DNA from: Acidimicrobiales bacterium | GTDB lineage: Bacteria > Actinomycetota > Acidimicrobiia > Acidimicrobiales > JADJXE01 | Assembly: GCA_016716005.1 (NCBI GenBank) | Contig: JADJXE010000001.1 | Span: 2,059,001 to 2,123,000, forward strand | Length of the DNA stretch: 64,000 nt | Direction: 5' to 3' | Shown: positions 45,344 to 53,796 of the stretch, piece by piece | Layout of the letters: each line of letters begins with the position of its first letter | How positions within the stretch are numbered: the stretch's first letter is position 1 | Translations under genes and position numbers: made by a program | The notes under the pieces: generated by a model | Database searches by the model: none | Seen by the model: the letters and a program-made list of their open reading frames with translations, nothing else | Told to the model about the DNA's origin: nothing

Positions 45344-46410
45344 GCGCCCCGCCGTCCGGCCTCCGTCGGCTCCACCTTCCCGCGTGGACGGGGGGAGCAG
45401 GCCTCCGCCGGTGGGGTGTCGTGGGGCTCGCGGCGGCGTTGTGGTGGGTTCTCTACAGCGTGAACCGTCCGTTCTGGGACTGGCTGCTGTTCGACGTGAT
45501 CGGCCTCGATCCCGACACCCGGGTGGGGGAGTCGATCCACTTCTTCTGCTACGACGTCACCAAGATCACCCTGCTGCTGACGGGGATCATCTTCGCGGTG
45601 ACCGTGCTGCGGAGCTTCATGTCGGTCGAGCGGACCCGTGCCGTGCTCGGCGGCCGCGCCGAGGGCGTCGACAACGCGGCGGCGGCAGGGCTCGGGGTGG
45701 TGACCCCGTTCTGTTCGTGCTCGGCGGTTCCGGCGTTCATCGGGTTCGTCGCCGCCGGCGTGCCGCTCGGGGTGACGATGAGCTTCCTGATCGCGTCGCC
45801 GATGGTGAACGAGGTCGCCATCGTGATGCTCTACGGCCTGTTCGGCTGGAAGATCACCGCGCTCTACATCACCACCGGTCTCGTGATCGCCACCATTGCG
45901 GGCTGGGTGATCGGCCGTCTCCGTCTGGAGCGGTGGGTGGAGCCGTTCGTGTTCGAGACGAAGCTGCGCGGCAAGGTGATCGACCCGTCGACGGGGCTGT
46001 CGTGGGACGACCGCCTGACGATGGGACGCGAAGAAGTCGCCACGATCCTCCGCAAGATCTGGCCCTACCTGCTGGTCGGCATCGGAGTGGGGGCGCTCAT
46101 CCACGGCTGGGTGCCCGAGCAGTGGTTCGCGGAGCACGCCGTCGGCCCGCTCGGCGTGCCGATCGCTGTCGGTGTCGGCGTCCCGCTCTACTCCAACGCC
46201 GCGGGGGTCATGCCCCTGGTCGAGGCGCTGCACGACAAGGGCATGCCCATGGGCACCGTGCTCGCCTTCATGATGAGCGTCGTCGCGCTGTCGCTACCGG
46301 AGATGATCCTGCTGCGCCGGGTCCTGCAACCCAGACTCATCGCCACCTTCATCGCCGTGGTCGCCACCGGCATCATCGCCACCGGCTACCTCTTCAACGC
46401 CGTCATCTGA
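45340..46410 (+). CDS. Permease of the ArsP/DUF318 family
   Basis: 356 residues, eight or nine predicted membrane helices. Family signature PFCSCSAVPAFIGFVAAGVP, then SFLIASPMVNEVAIVMLYGLFGW and a second GVPLYSNAAGVMPLVEAL. A ~50-residue cytoplasmic loop follows the helix ending RLRLERW. ArsP-type permeases expel trivalent organoarsenicals; related SO_0444 proteins move other metalloids. Lies between arsR (ATGA overlap) and a thioredoxin-like gene. Confidence 0.82.
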   Translation: MSAPPSGLRRLHLPAWTGGAGLRRWGVVGLAAALWWVLYSVNRPFWDWLLFDVIGLDPDTRVGESIHFFCYDVTKITLLLTGIIFAVTVLRSFMSVERTRAVLGGRAEGVDNAAAAGLGVVTPFCSCSAVPAFIGFVAAGVPLGVTMSFLIASPMVNEVAIVMLYGLFGWKITALYITTGLVIATIAGWVIGRLRLERWVEPFVFETKLRGKVIDPSTGLSWDDRLTMGREEVATILRKIWPYLLVGIGVGALIHGWVPEQWFAEHAVGPLGVPIAVGVGVPLYSNAAGVMPLVEALHDKGMPMGTVLAFMMSVVALSLPEMILLRRVLQPRLIATFIAVVATGIIATGYLFNAVI

Positions 46411-46429
46411 CCAACCACAGGAGCACGAC

Positions 46430-46666
46430 ATGGACATCAAGATCCTCGGCAGCGGATGCGCGAAGTGCGACACGCTCGAAGCCGCCGCCCGGACCGCCGC
46501 CTCCGCGCTCGGTCTCGACGCCGAGTTCGACAAGGTGACCGACCCCGGGGAGATCGCGTCGTGGGGCGTCCTGCGCACCCCGGCGCTGGTGGTCGACGGC
46601 GAGGTCGTCGTGTCGGGGCGCGTGCCGACGTTGGAGGCCGTGAAGGCCCTGCTGCGGTCCCGGTGA
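46430..46666 (+). CDS. Small thioredoxin-fold protein (redox-active disulfide type)
   Basis: 78 residues. IKILGSGCAKCDTLEAAAR carries the CxxC (CAKC) active site; the cis-Pro is in RTPALVVDGEVVVSGR. The MTH895/TM0208-type mini-thioredoxins are commonly linked to ArsP/DUF318 permeases, as here; a role in reducing the metalloid or its carrier is inference. ATG start with GGAG upstream. Confidence 0.85.
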   Translation: MDIKILGSGCAKCDTLEAAARTAASALGLDAEFDKVTDPGEIASWGVLRTPALVVDGEVVVSGRVPTLEAVKALLRSR

Positions 46667-46670
46667 GCGC

Positions 46671-47765
46671 ATGATCGTCGACTCCGACGCCGCGCCGATC
46701 GTCCCCGGCGGCGTGGCCGGGCGGCTGTCGCTGCTGGACCGGCTGCTCCCGGTGTGGATCGGCGTGGCCATGATGACCGGTCTCCTCCTCGGGCGGTTGT
46801 GGCCCGGGGTCGCCGACGTCCTCGACCGGGTCGAGCTCGACAGCGTCTCCCTGCCGATCGCTCTCGGTCTGCTGCTGATGATGTACCCGGTGCTGGCCAA
46901 GGTCCGCTACCGGGCGGTCGGCGGGGTCCTGGCCGATCGCCGCCTGCTCGGCCTGTCGCTCACCCTGAACTGGGTGATCGGTCCGGCGCTGATGTTCACG
47001 CTGGCGTGGTTGCTCCTGCCGGACCTGCCCGAGTACCGCACCGGGCTGATCATCGTCGGCCTCGCCCGATGCATCGCCATGGTCCTGGTGTGGAACGACC
47101 TCGCGTGTGGCGATCGAGAGGCGGCGGCGGTCCTGGTGGCCGTCAACTCGGTGTTCCAGATCGTCGCGTACTCGCTCCTCGGGTACTTCTACCTGCAGCT
47201 GCTCCCGGGCTGGCTCGGCTTCGCCGGGGCCACGCTCGACGTCTCGCTCTGGGAGATCGCCCGGGCCGTGCTGATCTTCCTGGGCGTCCCCTTGGTCGCG
47301 GGTGTGCTCACGCGGGTCATCGGTGAGCGGGCGAGAGGCGTCGAGTGGTACGAGCACCGGTTCCTGCCCCGCATCGCCCCGGTCGCGCTGTGGGGGCTGC
47401 TGTTCACGATCGTCGTGCTCTTCGCCCTACAGGGCGACAACATCACGTCGCAGCCCCTGGACGTGGCGCGCATCGCCCTGCCGCTCCTCGCCTACTTCGC
47501 CATCATGTGGACCGGCTCGTTCGCCCTCGGGTACCGGCTCGGGCTCTCCTACGCCCGGAACACCTCGGTGGCGTTCACGGCCGCGGGCAACAACTTCGAG
47601 CTGGCCATCGCCGTGGCCATCGGCGTGTTCGGCGCGACCTCGGGGCAGGCCCTCGCCGGCGTGGTCGGGCCCCTGATCGAGGTCCCGGTGCTGGTGGGGC
47701 TGGTGTACGTGTCGCTGTGGGCCCACAACCGCCTCAGCCGCTATCGCGCGGAGGCGCTCACGTGA
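46671..47765 (+). CDS. acr3: Arsenite efflux permease, ACR3 family
   Basis: 364 residues, ten predicted helices. ACR3 hallmarks: the N-terminal LLDRLLPVWIGVAMMTGLLLG, SLTLNWVIGPALMF, the catalytic-Cys helix GLARCIAMVLVWNDLACGD and AFTAAGNNFELAIAVAIGVFG. Exports As(III) (and Sb(III)) using the proton gradient. Last gene of arsR–permease–thioredoxin–acr3. No arsenate reductase or methylase is present. Confidence 0.93.
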   Translation: MIVDSDAAPIVPGGVAGRLSLLDRLLPVWIGVAMMTGLLLGRLWPGVADVLDRVELDSVSLPIALGLLLMMYPVLAKVRYRAVGGVLADRRLLGLSLTLNWVIGPALMFTLAWLLLPDLPEYRTGLIIVGLARCIAMVLVWNDLACGDREAAAVLVAVNSVFQIVAYSLLGYFYLQLLPGWLGFAGATLDVSLWEIARAVLIFLGVPLVAGVLTRVIGERARGVEWYEHRFLPRIAPVALWGLLFTIVVLFALQGDNITSQPLDVARIALPLLAYFAIMWTGSFALGYRLGLSYARNTSVAFTAAGNNFELAIAVAIGVFGATSGQALAGVVGPLIEVPVLVGLVYVSLWAHNRLSRYRAEALT

Positions 47766-47850
47766 GCCCCGAGCACGTCGGGGCGCTGCGGCGGGCGCTG
47801 GGATAGCCTAGGGTTCTGGCACGATCACTGCCGAAACCAGGGGGATCCTC

Positions 47851-48675
47851 GTGGATGTCGTCACGCTGGGGACGGGCTCGCCCATCCCGGATGCCGACCG
47901 GGCCGGCCCGGCCACGCTGGTGCGGGCGGCCGGCCGGAACCTGCTCGTCGACTGCGGGCGGGGCGTGCTCCTCCGGCTCGCCGCGGCCGGCATCCCCTCG
48001 CCGCTGTTCCTCGACCGGGTGCTCCTCACCCACCTCCACAGCGACCACGTCACCGACTTCAACGACCTGGTCACCACCCGTTGGGCGATGGCGCCGGCAC
48101 CCAGCCCGCTGCGGGTGACCGGCCCTCCGGGCACGGCGACGTTCGTGGAGCGGACCCTCTCCATGCTCGAGACCGACGTGGGCTACCGCCTGGCCCACCA
48201 CGACGACCTCGGCTGGCCGCCGCCGGTCGAGGTCACCGAGGTGCTCGACGGTGTGGCCTGGGAGGCGGACGGGGTGCGCGTGGTGGCCGCACCGACCGAC
48301 CACCGACCCGTCACGCCGACCGTGGGCTACCGGATCGAGGCGGAGGGGGCGGTGGTCGCGCTCGCCGGTGACACGGTGCCCTGCGCGGGGCTCGACGGGC
48401 TGTGCGCGGACGCCGACGTGTACGTCCAGACCGTGGTGCGCCCCGACCTGATCCGGGCCATCCCGTCGGCCCGGCTCCAGGACGTGCTCGACTACCACTC
48501 GTCGTGCGCCGACGCCGGCCGCACCGCGGCTCGGGCACGCGTGGGCACCCTGGTCCTCACCCACCTGGTGCCCCCGCCGCAGCCCGGCGACGAGGCGGCG
48601 TGGATCGCGCAGGCGGCCGAGCACTTCGCCGGCGACATCGTGCTGGCCCACGACCTCTGGAGCATCAGCGTCTGA
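47851..48675 (+). CDS. Metallo-beta-lactamase-fold hydrolase, RNase Z-like
   Basis: 274 residues. VVTLGTGSPIPDADRAGPA, then LLVDCGRGVLLRL and the zinc motif LTHLHSDHVTDFNDLVTTRW (HxHxDH), later ALAGDTVPC and the second-site His in VLTHLVPPPQPGD. ElaC-like arylsulfatase/RNase Z members have this plan. Whether it trims tRNA or hydrolyses a small ester cannot be decided. GTG start with GGGGGAT upstream. Confidence 0.85.
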   Translation: MDVVTLGTGSPIPDADRAGPATLVRAAGRNLLVDCGRGVLLRLAAAGIPSPLFLDRVLLTHLHSDHVTDFNDLVTTRWAMAPAPSPLRVTGPPGTATFVERTLSMLETDVGYRLAHHDDLGWPPPVEVTEVLDGVAWEADGVRVVAAPTDHRPVTPTVGYRIEAEGAVVALAGDTVPCAGLDGLCADADVYVQTVVRPDLIRAIPSARLQDVLDYHSSCADAGRTAARARVGTLVLTHLVPPPQPGDEAAWIAQAAEHFAGDIVLAHDLWSISV

Positions 48676-48714
48676 GGCGTCCCACGCTCCCCCTCGCGGC
48701 GCGACGCTTGGATC

Positions 48715-49446
48715 GTGGACATCACCTGGCCCGTGGGCGCGGCCGCGCTGGAGGGCGAGCAGCGGCGGCTCGCGGCCCTGACCCCGGCGGGGTGGCGGCC
48801 GGACGACCCTGCGTCCGTGCTGGCGGCCGGGTGCTTCGTGGCCTTCGTCCGGGGCGAGCAGGGGCCCGGGCGTCCCGGTGATCGCTGCTGGGGTGGCGCC
48901 GCCCTCGTGCGGCGGGGCCTGCTGGTGGCGGCGGTCGCGGTGCCGGGGGTGGCCGGGGCGTCCTACGTTCCCGGCCTCCTCGCGCTGCGCGAGGGCCCGG
49001 CCCTCGAGGCCGCGGTCCGGGCCCTGCCGGTGCGGGCCGACGTGCTGCTGGTCGATGCCACCGGTCGTGACCACCCGCGCCGGTGCGGCCTCGCGGTCCA
49101 CCTCGGCGCGGTGCTGGGCGTGCCGACGGTGGGGGTGACGCACCGGCCGTTGCGGGCCGAGGGCCCGTTCCCGGCCGACCGGAGGGGTGCCACCGCACCC
49201 CTGGTGCTGGACGGCGAGGAGGTGGGCCGGTGGGTCTGCACCCGGCGCGGGGTGCGCCCGGTGGCGGTGCACGCCGCGTGGCGCACCGACGTGACCACCG
49301 CCGTGGAGGTGGTGTTGGCCGTGGCCACGGGGGCCCGGACCCCCGAGCCGCTCCGTCAGGCCCGCGTCGCGGCCCGCACCGCCCGGTCCTCGGCCGGTGG
49401 CGGAGGCAGGCTCAGGGCAGCCGGGCCCGGAGCCACTCCACCATGA
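48715..49446 (+). CDS. Endonuclease V-like protein lacking one catalytic Asp
   Basis: 243 residues. SYVPGLLALREGPALEAAV (with the active Glu) and LLVDATGRDHPRRCGLAVHLGAVLGVPTVGVT (second Asp) are the endonuclease V signature. The first metal-ligand Asp, normally in AGADV near residue 35, reads AAGCFVAF here. Endonuclease V cuts DNA or RNA next to inosine; loss of this Asp would probably abolish catalysis. The C-terminal ~35 residues overlap the convergent hydrolase gene. GTG start. Confidence 0.78.
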   Translation: MDITWPVGAAALEGEQRRLAALTPAGWRPDDPASVLAAGCFVAFVRGEQGPGRPGDRCWGGAALVRRGLLVAAVAVPGVAGASYVPGLLALREGPALEAAVRALPVRADVLLVDATGRDHPRRCGLAVHLGAVLGVPTVGVTHRPLRAEGPFPADRRGATAPLVLDGEEVGRWVCTRRGVRPVAVHAAWRTDVTTAVEVVLAVATGARTPEPLRQARVAARTARSSAGGGGRLRAAGPGATPP

Positions 49447-50593
49447 GCTCGGCCGCCGGTCGCCGGTGCCCGTGGAGGTAGTGCGGGGCCCCGGCCAGCT
49501 CGTGGTAGGTGACGTCGTCGGAACCGGTGGCGTCGCGGATGGCCCGGGCCTGGTGGAGGCGGATCTCGGTGTCGCCGGTCGGGTGCACGACCAGCGTCGG
49601 CACGGTCACCCTCGGCAGCGTGTCGGCCAGCGCGGCGTGTGACGACAGCCCGGACCAGGTGGAGAGCCAGCCGCGCGCGGTCATCACCCGGGCCAGCCCG
49701 CCGTAGCCGTAGTTGGCGTCGAGGGGGTCGGGGAACGCGAACACGGTGCCGAGGGCCCGATCGTCGGGGTCGATCGTGGGATCGAGGTAGGCGGGGTCGG
49801 CGAGCGTCCGGTAGATCGTGAGGTAGCGGGCGTGCACGGCTCGGCGGCGGACCCGGTTCCAGGCCGTCGATCCCCGCTCGAGCCCGCGAGCCTCCTCACC
49901 GGCGGCGGCCCGGTCGTCGAGGGCCGAGCTGGCCGCAGCGTCGATGCGCGCCACCCGCGCTCGCTGGGCGGACCGGTACCGGGCCAACCAGGCGGGGTCG
50001 TACGACGACGGCTCCGGCCACGGCCGCCAGCCGTTCGCCGGGTCGTACATGTCGAGGTCGGGGTCGACGGAGAACGGGTCCGACTCGTCGGCGACGGAGG
50101 GGTCGACCACCTGCAGCATGAACACGCCCTCGCCGGGATGGGCGGCCAGCGCGATGAAGGCGTCGCCCAGCCGGCGCTCGGCCTGGGCCAGGGCGAGCAG
50201 CGAGCCGCCTCCGGAGTTGCCGAGCAGCACGACCGCCTCGGCGCCGCGCCGGCGGAGCTCGTCGACCGCCGCGGCCACGTCGACCACGCACTGCTCGTGC
50301 AGGCAGTCGGTGTCGTTGTTGACGTACCGGGTGGCGACTCCCAGCACCGCGTAGCCGGCGGCGGCGAGCAGAGGGCAGGCGTAGTGCACCGAGAAGTCGC
50401 CCCGGGGGTGGGCGAGGACGACGGCCGTCCGCCACGGGGCGCCACCGGGCGGCGTCCACAGCACCCCGCGCACCACCATGCCGTCGGGGGTGACGAGGGC
50501 GAGCGGCTCCCGGCCCGGTTCGACCTTCGGAGCGTCGGCCGGGTCGGGCCAGTACCCGAGGAGCGGCCGGCGATCGGCTGCCGCGCCGCTCAC
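49412..50593 (-). CDS. Alpha/beta hydrolase
   Basis: 393 residues from GTG 50593 (GTGA overlap with the VOC gene). Alpha/beta fold with TAVVLAHPRGDFSVHY, nucleophile elbow LLGNSGGGSLLALAQ, and the acid/His end in PTLVVHPTGDTEIR … APHYLHGH. A lid insertion of ~130 residues lies in the middle. Substrate unknown; coupling to a VOC dioxygenase-like protein suggests an aromatic or lactone catabolic role. Confidence 0.82.
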   Translation of the reverse strand: MSGAAADRRPLLGYWPDPADAPKVEPGREPLALVTPDGMVVRGVLWTPPGGAPWRTAVVLAHPRGDFSVHYACPLLAAAGYAVLGVATRYVNNDTDCLHEQCVVDVAAAVDELRRRGAEAVVLLGNSGGGSLLALAQAERRLGDAFIALAAHPGEGVFMLQVVDPSVADESDPFSVDPDLDMYDPANGWRPWPEPSSYDPAWLARYRSAQRARVARIDAAASSALDDRAAAGEEARGLERGSTAWNRVRRRAVHARYLTIYRTLADPAYLDPTIDPDDRALGTVFAFPDPLDANYGYGGLARVMTARGWLSTWSGLSSHAALADTLPRVTVPTLVVHPTGDTEIRLHQARAIRDATGSDDVTYHELAGAPHYLHGHRRPAAELMVEWLRARLP

Positions 50594-51126
50594 GCGGGCG
50601 TGGGGGCGCCCAGGGGCCGGTGGATCCGCACGGGCGGCGTGGCCTCCAGCGCCACCTCGCTGGCCAGCACGACCCGCTGCGCGTGGTCGAGCTCGTCGGG
50701 CGTGAACGGCCGCACCGTGTGGCAGAACTCCACCATGATCCCGTTGGGGTCGGTGGCGTAGATCGAGATGCAGAAGTCGTGGTCGACCTCGGCCACGGTG
50801 ATCCCGTGCTCGCGCCAGCGCCGCGTGTGCGCCTCGAGGTCGGCGAGCGTGGGGGCGTCGAAGGCCACGTGGTTCACCCACACCGGGAGCCCGATGGAGC
50901 GGTTGAGGTCGGTGGGGAACTCGTCGCCGATCGCCGGGTCGTGGAGCTCCCAGAAGGCGATCAGCTCGCCGTTGCCGGTCTCGTAGAACACGTGCTTCGA
51001 CCAGCCGGTCTGCTCGGGCGTGGCCCCGGCGACCACCTTCACCAGGCGGAAGCCCATCACCTCGGTGTAGAAGCGGTGGGTCGCCTCGAGGTCCCTGGTG
51101 GCCAGCGCGACGTGGTGGAAGCCCAT
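50590..51126 (-). CDS. VOC-family (extradiol dioxygenase-like) protein
   Basis: 178 residues. Two betaalphabetabetabeta modules: GFHHVALATRDLEATHRFYTE and VNHVAFDAPTLADLEAH, then YATDPNGIMVEFCH. Metal ligands His, His and Glu are in place. Could be a glyoxalase-like or dioxygenase-like enzyme. ATG start; its stop overlaps the hydrolase start, so the two are co-translated. Confidence 0.88.
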   Translation of the reverse strand: MGFHHVALATRDLEATHRFYTEVMGFRLVKVVAGATPEQTGWSKHVFYETGNGELIAFWELHDPAIGDEFPTDLNRSIGLPVWVNHVAFDAPTLADLEAHTRRWREHGITVAEVDHDFCISIYATDPNGIMVEFCHTVRPFTPDELDHAQRVVLASEVALEATPPVRIHRPLGAPTPA

Positions 51127-51235
51127 CCGTCCCCCCTGAGGTCGGCATCGACGGTCGGGTCAGTCTCCCACGGCGGCGAGCCGTCGGCGGCGGGGTGCGC
51201 TCCGCAGCGGGGGCCGGCACCGGTACCGTCCCGGC

Positions 51236-51925
51236 GTGCGTGCCGGTCCTCCCACGGTGGGCGCGGTCGCCGGCCTGGTCGCCGGGGTCGTGCTGACGGT
51301 CGTCGTCAGCGTCGCGGGCTGGCTGCCGTCGGCGCCGGAGTCCGCGCCACCGGGGCCCGGGCCGGTCGCGGAGGCCGACCCGGAGGCGACGCAGTCCTTC
51401 CTCCAGGCCTGGGAGCGCAGCCTCGAGGGCACGTGGCGGGTGGCGTCGGTGTTCGAGCGCCGCTCGCTGCAGGGGCGGGGCTCGCTGCAGGTGCCGGTGC
51501 TGGCCGTGCAGCGGCCCCCCGACCGGCTGCTCACGGGCTTCGGGTCCACGGAGTCGCGCCTCGACGGGCGAGTCCTGTCGTGCACGACCGATCCCCTGGG
51601 CAGGGTGCAGTGCCGTGACGGCGGGCCGGCGGGGCCCTACGACGAGGAGGTCCGGCGGGAGGTGGCCCTGCTCCGCCGCTACGTCACGGGGCCCACGGCG
51701 CTCTACGCGGTGACGGCCGTGGGGGAGTCGTGCTTCCGGCTGACGCGGACGGTGGCGCTGCCCGCGCCCCCGTACGGCGACGAGGCCCGGTTCTGCTTCG
51801 ACCCCTCGACCGGTGCCCCGGTCGAGGTCGAGATCCGCCGGCCCGAGGCCGTCGACACCACCGTGGCGGTGGACGTGTCGGGCGAGGTGCGCGACGCGGA
51901 CCTGCAGGTCGACCCCTCCCCGTAG
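51236..51925 (+). CDS. Hypothetical membrane-anchored secreted protein
   Basis: 229 residues. One N-terminal hydrophobic helix (AGLVAGVVLTVVVSVAGWL) followed by a Pro-rich spacer and an extracytoplasmic domain with four Cys (SCTTD, QCRDG, SCFRL, FCFDP), likely two disulfides. I recognise no family. GTG start; a short sequence of 110 bp separates it from the divergent VOC gene. Confidence 0.6.
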   Translation: MRAGPPTVGAVAGLVAGVVLTVVVSVAGWLPSAPESAPPGPGPVAEADPEATQSFLQAWERSLEGTWRVASVFERRSLQGRGSLQVPVLAVQRPPDRLLTGFGSTESRLDGRVLSCTTDPLGRVQCRDGGPAGPYDEEVRREVALLRRYVTGPTALYAVTAVGESCFRLTRTVALPAPPYGDEARFCFDPSTGAPVEVEIRRPEAVDTTVAVDVSGEVRDADLQVDPSP

Positions 51926-52001
51926 GGAGGTGCGGCGGGGCGGAGGCCACGGTGGTGCCTGCTTGGGCGAGCACCGGTGGCGATGCGTTTGGAGGGAGTG
52001 A

Positions 52002-52044
52002 CCCCCGCCCCGTCGCGGTGCCGGCGGGGGCGATTTCCGCCGGC
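52002..52044 (+). other. Two mutually exclusive hairpins in a 264-bp gap
   Basis: CCCCCGCC (52002-52009) pairs perfectly with GGCGGGGG (52023-52030), or GCCGGCGG (52020-52027) pairs with CCGCCGGC (52037-52044). The shared middle makes the folds alternative. The gap 51926-52189 holds no other gene I can support. Could be a terminator or attenuator, or G/C-rich chance. Confidence 0.3.
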
Positions 52045-52189
52045 GCGTCCCTATCGGACGATCCGTCCCCGGAGTTGAGCCGCTCGCCCACGCTCGGTGG
52101 TCGGGTCGCGGCGTGGGGCCGGGCCGGCCGGGGCGGTACCCTCCGTCGAGCGACCCGGCCGCGGCCGGCCGGGCGCCCGGGAGGGATGC

Positions 52190-52396
52190 GTGTTCCTCGG
52201 CGAGGATCTGCTCGAGTGGCTGTTGCTGGCCCTGGGCGGCGCGCTCTTCGTGGGCAACGTGCTGGCCCTGCTCCGGCCGCCGCCCGCGCCCGGGGAGGGT
52301 GACCTGCGCCGGGCGCCCGTGGGGCGGAGCCTGGTGATGGCCGCGGTCGGCCTCGTCGCCGCGTTGTGGGCGCTGGCCAGCCTGATCTCCGGCTGA
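52190..52396 (+). CDS. Small two-helix membrane protein (68 aa)
   Basis: 68 residues from GTG 52190, preceded by GGGAGGG. Two hydrophobic helices (LLEWLLLALGGALFVGNVLALL and MAAVGLVAALWALASLIS) separated by a Pro/Arg-rich loop. No recognised family; typical of actinobacterial small membrane proteins. Confidence 0.6.
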   Translation: MFLGEDLLEWLLLALGGALFVGNVLALLRPPPAPGEGDLRRAPVGRSLVMAAVGLVAALWALASLISG

Positions 52397-52507
52397 CGGC
52401 ACGGTGTGGGCGGTCGTGCGGCTCCGGCGCGCCCGGGATGTGTGACACGCTCTGGCCGATCGCTGGGCGGGCTGTCTGCCCGGCTCGGCACGACCACGGG
52501 GGGCGTC

Positions 52508-52795
52508 ATGGTCCAGCGGGGTGGCGGTGACGGCACGAGCGGCGAGGCGGGGAGCCAGGGGCTCCGACTCGGCGGGGGCGCGATCGCCTCGCTCACCGGC
52601 GTGGCCGCGCTGGTCATCTTCATGATCCAGAACACCGACGACGTGAAGGTCGAGTTCCTGTTCTGGAGCTTCACCTGGCCGGTCTGGCTGCTCACCCTCG
52701 CGGCCGCGCTTATCGGCGCGCTGGTCTGGTTCGGGCTGGGCGTGCTGCGCCGTCACCGACGCCGCAAGGCGCGCCGCGAAGACCGACGGGACTGA
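52508..52795 (+). CDS. LapA-domain (DUF1049) membrane protein
   Basis: 95 residues from ATG 52508. First helix ASLTGVAALVIFMIQNTDDV with the conserved IQN, then VKVEFLFWSFTWPVWLLTLAAALIGALVWF and a basic tail (RRHRRRKARREDRR). This is the LapA pattern; the family has a role in lipopolysaccharide assembly in Gram-negatives, unknown here. Confidence 0.82.
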   Translation: MVQRGGGDGTSGEAGSQGLRLGGGAIASLTGVAALVIFMIQNTDDVKVEFLFWSFTWPVWLLTLAAALIGALVWFGLGVLRRHRRRKARREDRRD

Positions 52796-52836
52796 CTGGC
52801 GCCGCCGCCTCCGCCCGACCGGCTGCCCGTTCCGCG

Positions 52837-52854
52837 CGTTCCGAGCCCGGAACG
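52837..52854. terminator. Hairpin between LapA-domain and RES-toxin genes
   Basis: CGTTCCG – AGCC – CGGAACG, perfect 7-bp stem with 4-base loop between convergent stops. No U-tract. Confidence 0.5.
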
Positions 52855-52883
52855 ACGAAGCCCCAGGCTCGTGGCCCGGGCCG

Positions 52884-53420
52884 CTACAGGCCAGCAAGGT
52901 CAGCGGCCGTGCTCCACTCGCCGAGGAGTCTCACGTCGAGGACGGCGCCCGCGAGCTTCTCGGGGAAGATCGCCAGGGTGTTGTCGACTCCGGTGGCGGA
53001 CGGCGAGCGGATGGCTTGGAAGGCGTGCTCGTGGGCGGCCTCGCCGATCTCCTGGGTGAACCGGTGGCCCTCCCGCACGAGGTCGGGCGGAGCGATACCG
53101 AGCGCGTCCAGGGTCGCGGTGTCGGTGAGATCGAGGACCTTGTCGAGATCGGCGCTGATCTCGAACAGCTCGCGCGGCAGCAGAGCATCGACGTCGAGCC
53201 CCTGTCGCTCGGCTCGTCGGGTCAGTTCTGCGACGACGCAGGGTCGGGTCACGCAGAGGTAGAGGACCGGGAAGCTGTGCGGCGGGTTGAACCGCCCGCC
53301 GAGTCGACGTGCGCCGTCACCGCTACGAGGATCGAAGCCTCTCGCCTGGTTCCGATAGGCGACGGCGGAGAGGGCGGTTCCGGGGAGATGGCCGAGCACC
53401 CGCGGGTCGAACGACGGCAT
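52884..53420 (-). CDS. RES-domain toxin
   Basis: 178 residues. RES signature: AYRNQARGFDPRSGDGARRLGGRFNPP (Arg and Gly-rich start), VLYLCVTRPCVVAELTRR and the Glu in this helix, then AFQAIRSPSATGVDNTLAIFPEKL with the conserved Ser/Asn. RES toxins degrade NAD+. The paired Xre/MbcA-type antitoxin is directly upstream on the same strand, one base away. ATG start. Confidence 0.9.
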   Translation of the reverse strand: MPSFDPRVLGHLPGTALSAVAYRNQARGFDPRSGDGARRLGGRFNPPHSFPVLYLCVTRPCVVAELTRRAERQGLDVDALLPRELFEISADLDKVLDLTDTATLDALGIAPPDLVREGHRFTQEIGEAAHEHAFQAIRSPSATGVDNTLAIFPEKLAGAVLDVRLLGEWSTAADLAGL

Positions 53421-53421
53421 G

Positions 53422-53757
53422 TCAGACGGTCACGCCCTCCGCCAACGCCAGGAGGAGGTCGACCACCCGCTGGTACTGACCGGCAGCGATGAGGTCGAGG
53501 GGCTTCTCGTAGCCGAGATCGGGGTTCGGCGAGCGCATCCAGAACCGGGCTGCGTCGTCGCGCATGATCCGTCGAGCGAGGTCGACGACCGCGCGGAGCT
53601 CGAGCAGGCGCTCCTCCGCCTGCCGGCGTGGGGTCGCGGCCTCGGCCTTCCACCGGGCCACGCTCCGAGGATTGGTGTCGCTCACCCGCGCCAGGTCGGC
53701 GGTGTCGACCACGTCGCCCTCGTAGAGGTGGTCCAGCAGGGAGGTCAGCGTCGTCAT
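53422..53757 (-). CDS. Antitoxin, Xre/MbcA/ParS toxin-binding family
   Basis: 111 residues. N-terminal helix-turn-helix (DTADLARVSDTNPRSVARWKAEA), C-terminal toxin-binding domain (RRIMRDDAARFWMRSPNPDLGYEKPLDLIAAGQYQRVVDLL). The D-L-G-Y-E-K-P-L-D-L segment is typical of DUF2384. Represses its own operon and blocks the RES toxin. ATG start with AGGAG upstream. Confidence 0.9.
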   Translation of the reverse strand: MTTLTSLLDHLYEGDVVDTADLARVSDTNPRSVARWKAEAATPRRQAEERLLELRAVVDLARRIMRDDAARFWMRSPNPDLGYEKPLDLIAAGQYQRVVDLLLALAEGVTV

Positions 53758-53796
53758 GGTCTCCTCGTCGCCCTAACGTGTACCGCAACGTCGCGC

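Noticed and set aside
49412..52897. An open frame of over 1,100 codons on the minus strand
   Set aside because: Only the last ~393 codons look like a protein (alpha/beta hydrolase); the rest is antisense to other genes and low-complexity.
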